A stretch of DNA of 64,000 bases from Candidatus Zhuqueibacterota bacterium (GTDB lineage Bacteria; Zhuqueibacterota; Zhuqueibacteria; Zhuqueibacterales; Zhuqueibacteraceae): assembly GCA_022616415.1 (NCBI GenBank), contig JAKEEU010000256.1, positions 1-64,000 on the forward strand. Reading direction: 5' to 3'. The notes beneath the pieces are model-generated. The model made no database searches. It saw nothing but the letters and a program-made list of their open reading frames with translations, and had not been told where the DNA came from. A program made the translations under genes and the position numbers. Shown one piece after another: positions 60,497 through 64,000 of the stretch (position 1 is its first letter; each line of letters begins with the position of its first letter).

Positions 60497-62023
60497 TCAA
60501 TGCTCGTGCCCATGTCCCACCGGCACGGAAGTCGAAAGCGAAGCCAGCCGTACTTGATAGCCGCCAATCGTAACGACTCGCTCACCTTCGTTGATGCCAC
60601 TGAGAATTTGCGTAAAGCCACGATCAGAAATTCCGGTTTGCAAAACCCGCTTGGCAAACGCCTCGCCCTCAACGTGCACATACGCGACCGGCGTGCCGCT
60701 ATCGTCAAAAATCGCGCTCGCGGGAATCGCCAACGTTTCCACAGCGTCACCGGTTTGCACGGAGACCTCGGCGAACATGCCAACCTTCAACTGGTTATCA
60801 GGATTCTCCAACTCAAAAAGCGCCGGCACGGTGCGGGATTTTTCGTCAACGATGCTGCCGACAGAAATCAATTTGCCGTTGAGTTGGTCGACGCGAAATT
60901 CTTGCTCGTAGCCTTCCACTTTGAAGGAAGCGCCGGTGGCCGCTTTCACTCGCGCTAGGAGCGCCAGTGGAATATTCGCCTTAAGCCAAACGCGCTTGGG
61001 ATTGGAAATGGTGAAAAGCTTTTTGCCGGTCTCAACCGTTTCGCCAAGATGAAAATGAATTTCTTCGATGATGCCGGCAATCGGCGCTTTGAGATGAAAA
61101 TGCGGTGTATCGCCGCCGTCCCCCGCTGCATTCCCGAAATCCACTTGTTGCGCGATCACTTCGTAGCCGGCGCGCTTCGCTTCGAATCGCAACTTCGCTT
61201 CATCGAGCCGCTTTTGAGAAATTGCCTGTTTCTCGAAAAGTCGCTGGGCGCGCTCGAATTCTGCTTTGGCCAGCAGATATTCATTGCGCACATTGTTGAG
61301 GCCGGCTTCGGTATTTGCCGGCGGCGAGATCACTGCGAGCACCGCGCCCTTTTGCACCCACGCGCCAACCGAAGGAAGATTAGCGTTTTGATCGGCGAGA
61401 ATAACGCCATTCACCAGCGCCGGCACTTCGGCATGCCACTGCGCCTTAGGCAAAATTTCACCGACCGCCTTTACCGAGCCGGAGAGCTTGTGCGTCTGCG
61501 CCGGTTCGGTGCGAAAATCAATCTTCCACTGTTGCTCTTTGAGGAACGTGATCAATTCTTCGCTCGTCGCGGTCTCTTCTTCGTGCGGGATGGCGGCTTC
61601 GTCAGCAAAGACGCGCACGTTCGGCACGTGAATGATATCCGCAACCTGCTGCCCTTCGAGCCGCAATTCCATATCATAAACACCGGCTTCGGAGAATTTC
61701 ACAAGCGGCCGGAAGATACCGGGATAACTCGGCGATTCAGCGATGACGGTAACTTCACTACCGCCGGCATTTTTGAAAACACAAGTGACACGGCCTTGTG
61801 TCACCGGCTTAAAATCTTTCAAGTCGGAAAGATGCACGGCGAATGCCGCTTCTTGCCCCGCAATAAGTGCGGGGTACTCCATAAATAACTCGGTTTTCTC
61901 CGTCCACAACGTGACGGAAGTGCCTTCATGCTCGTGTTCGGTTGTGGCCTCGTTGCGGCTTTGACAGCCGAGGCAAAGGGCAAAGAGTAAAAGGCAAAAA
62001 GAAAAAAGCAAAGAGCGTAACAT
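60497..62023 (-). CDS. metal RND efflux adaptor (CusB/CzcB-like lipoprotein)
   Basis: 508-aa periplasmic adaptor. It has a lipobox (ALCLGCQSR) and an extra N-terminal beta domain of about 140 residues (VTLWTEKTELFMEYPALIAGQ...). The barrel-sandwich hybrid and coiled hairpin follow (ALVNGVILADQNANLPSVGAWV, LLAKAEFERAQRLFEKQAIS), then beta-barrel domains, and a His-rich tail GHGHEH that may bind metal. GGAG lies before the ATG at 62023. It starts 13 bp after the TolC-like gene. A short palindrome (CCCCGCA-ATAAG-TGCGGGG, 61856-61874) sits in the coding sequence within the ALIAGQ region. Confidence 0.9.
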   Translation of the reverse strand: MLRSLLFSFCLLLFALCLGCQSRNEATTEHEHEGTSVTLWTEKTELFMEYPALIAGQEAAFAVHLSDLKDFKPVTQGRVTCVFKNAGGSEVTVIAESPSYPGIFRPLVKFSEAGVYDMELRLEGQQVADIIHVPNVRVFADEAAIPHEEETATSEELITFLKEQQWKIDFRTEPAQTHKLSGSVKAVGEILPKAQWHAEVPALVNGVILADQNANLPSVGAWVQKGAVLAVISPPANTEAGLNNVRNEYLLAKAEFERAQRLFEKQAISQKRLDEAKLRFEAKRAGYEVIAQQVDFGNAAGDGGDTPHFHLKAPIAGIIEEIHFHLGETVETGKKLFTISNPKRVWLKANIPLALLARVKAATGASFKVEGYEQEFRVDQLNGKLISVGSIVDEKSRTVPALFELENPDNQLKVGMFAEVSVQTGDAVETLAIPASAIFDDSGTPVAYVHVEGEAFAKRVLQTGISDRGFTQILSGINEGERVVTIGGYQVRLASLSTSVPVGHGHEH

Positions 62024-62036
62024 GATTTTTCTCCGT

Positions 62037-63278
62037 TTAAAAATTCGCCATCGAAGTTGCGGCGGCTTTCTCCAATTCGAAAATGCTGAGTTGGTATTGC
62101 AACAATAAATCAAATCGGGTTTGAAAGGCTTCACTATATGCACGAACGCCGTCGAGCAGCTCGATGAGCGGCATTTCGCCTTCGGCATACGAGAATTGTG
62201 CGATCTGCAACACGGATTCCGGTTGTTCGGCGGTGCGCGCTTCTAACAATTCACGGTAGAGACGATAGCGGCCGTAAGCTTGTCGAACTTCCAGCGCCAC
62301 TTGTTTTTCCAACAAGTCTGTTGCCGTGATCTGTTGCTCATGAGCGGCGCGGGCGCTGCGCACTTCGCCTTGATTGCGGTCGAAGAGCGGGAAGCCGAGG
62401 TTGATCTGTATCACCGCGCCTTTGAAATCATCCACCTGCTTTTTGTAACCGGCGGAAATGCTGGCCGCCGGCAATTGTTGCCATTTGGCCGCGCTCAATG
62501 CCGCTTGCTTGCTGCGCGATATGGCGCGCGCCGCTTGCAAGTCAGGACGATTTTGCATCGCGTGTGCGAGCAGCTTTTCCAAATTTATTTCTGTGGCAGG
62601 AGTTTGAAAATCACTGACCGGTTCAAACTGCATCTCGCTCTGCGTCGGGTCGAGCAAAAAAGCCAGTCGCCGCCGGCTGTTGATGAATTCCACCTGCGCT
62701 TCGCTGGCAGCCTTTTGGTAGCGTTGCTGTTCCAAAGCGATGCGCTGCTGCTCGTAACCGGAGATGTCGCCATCCGTCAACCGAATTTTGCCTGTGGTCG
62801 CGGCTTGTCGAAAGACAGCGGCTGCTTTTTGCCAAGCCTGATAACTTTGGCTGGAGTAATAGCATTCGATAAACGCTTTCTGTGCTTCGAATGTCACCAA
62901 GCGCTGCACGTTGGCAAGAGCGAGGTTCGAGGCTTCAACTTGTGCTTCTGCCGCGTTGGTTTGTGACCAACGGTTCCAAAGAAAATTCAGCGGCAGGCCG
63001 GCGGAGAAGATTTCTTCGCCGCCTTTTAACTCGCCGAACTTGAGATCTTCTCTGTAATAAGAAAGCACGGGATTGGGCAACAGGCCGGCGGTGGTTTTAT
63101 GTCCCAACGCCTGCTCAATCGCATAACGTTGAATTTGCAATGCAGGATAATTTGCCAGCGCGCGCTCGACGGCCTGCAACAAAGTTAAAGTTTGCGCCGG
63201 CTCCATCTCTTGTGGAATTGCAATAAAAGAAAAGCCAAGCAAGAAAAGAAGGCAAGCGACGAGTTGAATGTATTTCAA
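62037..63278 (-). CDS. TolC/CzcC-like outer-membrane efflux protein
   Basis: 413-aa outer-membrane channel protein. The signal peptide is about 1-22; two outer-membrane efflux repeats follow, with TLLQAVERALANYPALQIQR at the start and ALSAAKWQQLPAASISAGYK in the second half. The start codon is TTG (63278), supported by GGAGG 8 nt upstream. First of the adaptor/TolC pair; its pump is most likely the distant CusA-like protein at 46556-49669. Confidence 0.92.
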   Translation of the reverse strand: MKYIQLVACLLFLLGFSFIAIPQEMEPAQTLTLLQAVERALANYPALQIQRYAIEQALGHKTTAGLLPNPVLSYYREDLKFGELKGGEEIFSAGLPLNFLWNRWSQTNAAEAQVEASNLALANVQRLVTFEAQKAFIECYYSSQSYQAWQKAAAVFRQAATTGKIRLTDGDISGYEQQRIALEQQRYQKAASEAQVEFINSRRRLAFLLDPTQSEMQFEPVSDFQTPATEINLEKLLAHAMQNRPDLQAARAISRSKQAALSAAKWQQLPAASISAGYKKQVDDFKGAVIQINLGFPLFDRNQGEVRSARAAHEQQITATDLLEKQVALEVRQAYGRYRLYRELLEARTAEQPESVLQIAQFSYAEGEMPLIELLDGVRAYSEAFQTRFDLLLQYQLSIFELEKAAATSMANF

Positions 63279-63390
63279 GACGAAATCCTCCGCTTGTTTA
63301 CATTTTAGAAAAAGAAATAGTGCTCCGATTATCTCTTGCGAGATTCATTCAAGTCAAAACGGAAAAAGATAAAAATAGAGGAGAGGAAGA

Positions 63391-63843
63391 TCAGGCAAGC
63401 GGAGGCGAAAGGCCTGTAGCGGTTAGAGCGAAATAATTTCGGGCGGTTTGAGTTGGTGGAAGTTTGAGGACAATTTTGACGACAGAATTGGGGGGAGAAT
63501 TTTCAACAAAGGGCGAAACGAAGAAATCGATCTGCGGCACAAATTTACCGGGAGTGAAAATTTGCCCGAAATGCGCTGCGATAGCAGCTTGCATTTTCTC
63601 GAATAGCTGTGAGCCTTCGAAAAGATGCAAGCCGTCCGGCAAATCGTGATGATCTTGCTCAAATTCCTGTGCATGCGAAGCAACCGCCGAAACGTGCGAA
63701 TGATAAAAATCGCCTTTTATTTCGGCGTGATCCTCTCCGGCATGCTGATGAAACCACGGCGCGAGAAAGCAAGCAACGAGGTGCGCGATGATCAACGCAC
63801 TGGCCAAGCAGTACTTGCGCTTTTGGAGAAGTGAGTAAGCCAT
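63391..63843 (-). CDS. small His-rich membrane-anchored protein
   Basis: 150-aa protein with one N-terminal membrane segment (about 12-30) and a His/Asp/Glu-rich stretch (WFHQHAGEDHAEIKGDFYHSH...EQDHHDLPDG). It has the look of a small metal-sequestering protein encoded before czc/cus operons. Not recognised as a named family. Starts at ATG 63843, or TTG 63849. The 112-bp gap to the TolC-like gene and the 79 bp upstream hold nothing else. Confidence 0.65.
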   Translation of the reverse strand: MAYSLLQKRKYCLASALIIAHLVACFLAPWFHQHAGEDHAEIKGDFYHSHVSAVASHAQEFEQDHHDLPDGLHLFEGSQLFEKMQAAIAAHFGQIFTPGKFVPQIDFFVSPFVENSPPNSVVKIVLKLPPTQTARNYFALTATGLSPPLA

Positions 63844-63922
63844 ATTCAAAATATAAGAAAGGCAGCCAGAATAACAAGCATTTTCTATGGCAAATCATTA
63901 CAAATCCTTATCGGAGAATAAA

Positions 63923-64000
63923 ATGAAATCCTCAAGAATAGTCATCATCGGCGGCGGATTTGCCGGCGTTTTTTTCAAAATAATGAGAACACGTCAAGCT
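63923..64000 (+). CDS. NAD(P)/FAD-dependent oxidoreductase, 5' end only
   Basis: ATG at 63923 with GGAG 6-7 nt upstream opens a frame MKSSRIVIIGGGFAGVFF... that runs off the window. GGGFAG is the FAD-binding turn of flavoprotein dehydrogenases such as NDH-2. After it the sequence (KIMRTRQA) departs from the usual pattern, so integrity cannot be judged. Confidence 0.6.
   Translation, partial: MKSSRIVIIGGGFAGVFFKIMRTRQA

Overview
The window looks like a chromosomal piece of a Gram-negative bacterium of the FCB superphylum, and I would place it near candidate phylum KSB1 or Calditrichota. The basis is a secreted phosphoesterase with a C-terminal sorting module of the NYPNPFNP type, many lipoproteins and outer-membrane proteins, RND/TolC efflux parts, large multi-PAS histidine kinases, and a mid-GC genome with many palindromic intergenic repeats. 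The phylum is an inference. I saw no rRNA, tRNA or CRISPR array.

Layout. 1-4421: Tat-type flavin amine oxidase with a GNAT acetyltransferase (- strand), divergent from an HtrA-like protease and a glycosyltransferase (+). 4465-12198: three sensor histidine kinases in a row (-). 12424-13951: ICMT-like methyltransferase and AlkA-type glycosylase (-). 14505-18696: a five-gene envelope cluster (membrane protein, beta-propeller, CsgG-like protein, two lipoproteins). 18924-20642: a free-standing Lhr C-terminal module without a helicase. 20792-22978: the exported phosphoesterase. 23405-25120: an iron-type ABC permease. 25121-26005: repeat and IS debris. 26006-28432: a two-gene route from a 2-keto-3-deoxy-pentonate to 2-oxoglutarate. 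28617-31099: SthA-type transhydrogenase and a decayed MalT/LuxR regulator.

31259-40213 reads as a more AT-rich accessory island (judged by eye). It starts with a PIN toxin-antitoxin pair and a DUF2283 protein. Then come a DNA N4/N6 methyltransferase, a sigma-like factor, a small unknown protein, an ImmA/IrrE metallopeptidase, a NurA-like protein, a HerA ATPase and a small basic protein, all on + and mostly tightly spaced. This is the best candidate for an undescribed system: a DNA translocase-nuclease pair with a methylase and a protease/sigma control layer, plausibly anti-phage or DNA-damage responsive. Two small proteins with matching 5' ends (DUF5678-DUF2283 and a VapB-like antitoxin) follow on -.

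40379-46417 holds a DUF4136 lipoprotein between two direct-repeat hairpins, a small conserved protein, the wreck of an efflux operon (frameshifted binding protein, 78-codon adaptor remnant) and an intact RND pump. 46556-63843 is a long co-directional (-) metal-homeostasis run: TolC and adaptor, CorC-like protein, DUF4198, zinc-type CDF exporter, secreted domain proteins, Fe(III)-type binding protein and permease, and finally a CusA/CzcA pump, so the pump is separated from its adaptor and outer-membrane partner by about ten genes. A flavoprotein gene begins at the right edge.

Two repeat families recur: a 57-bp element found three times just upstream of + strand genes, and a MITE-like element with TATACTCGTT inverted ends found twice.
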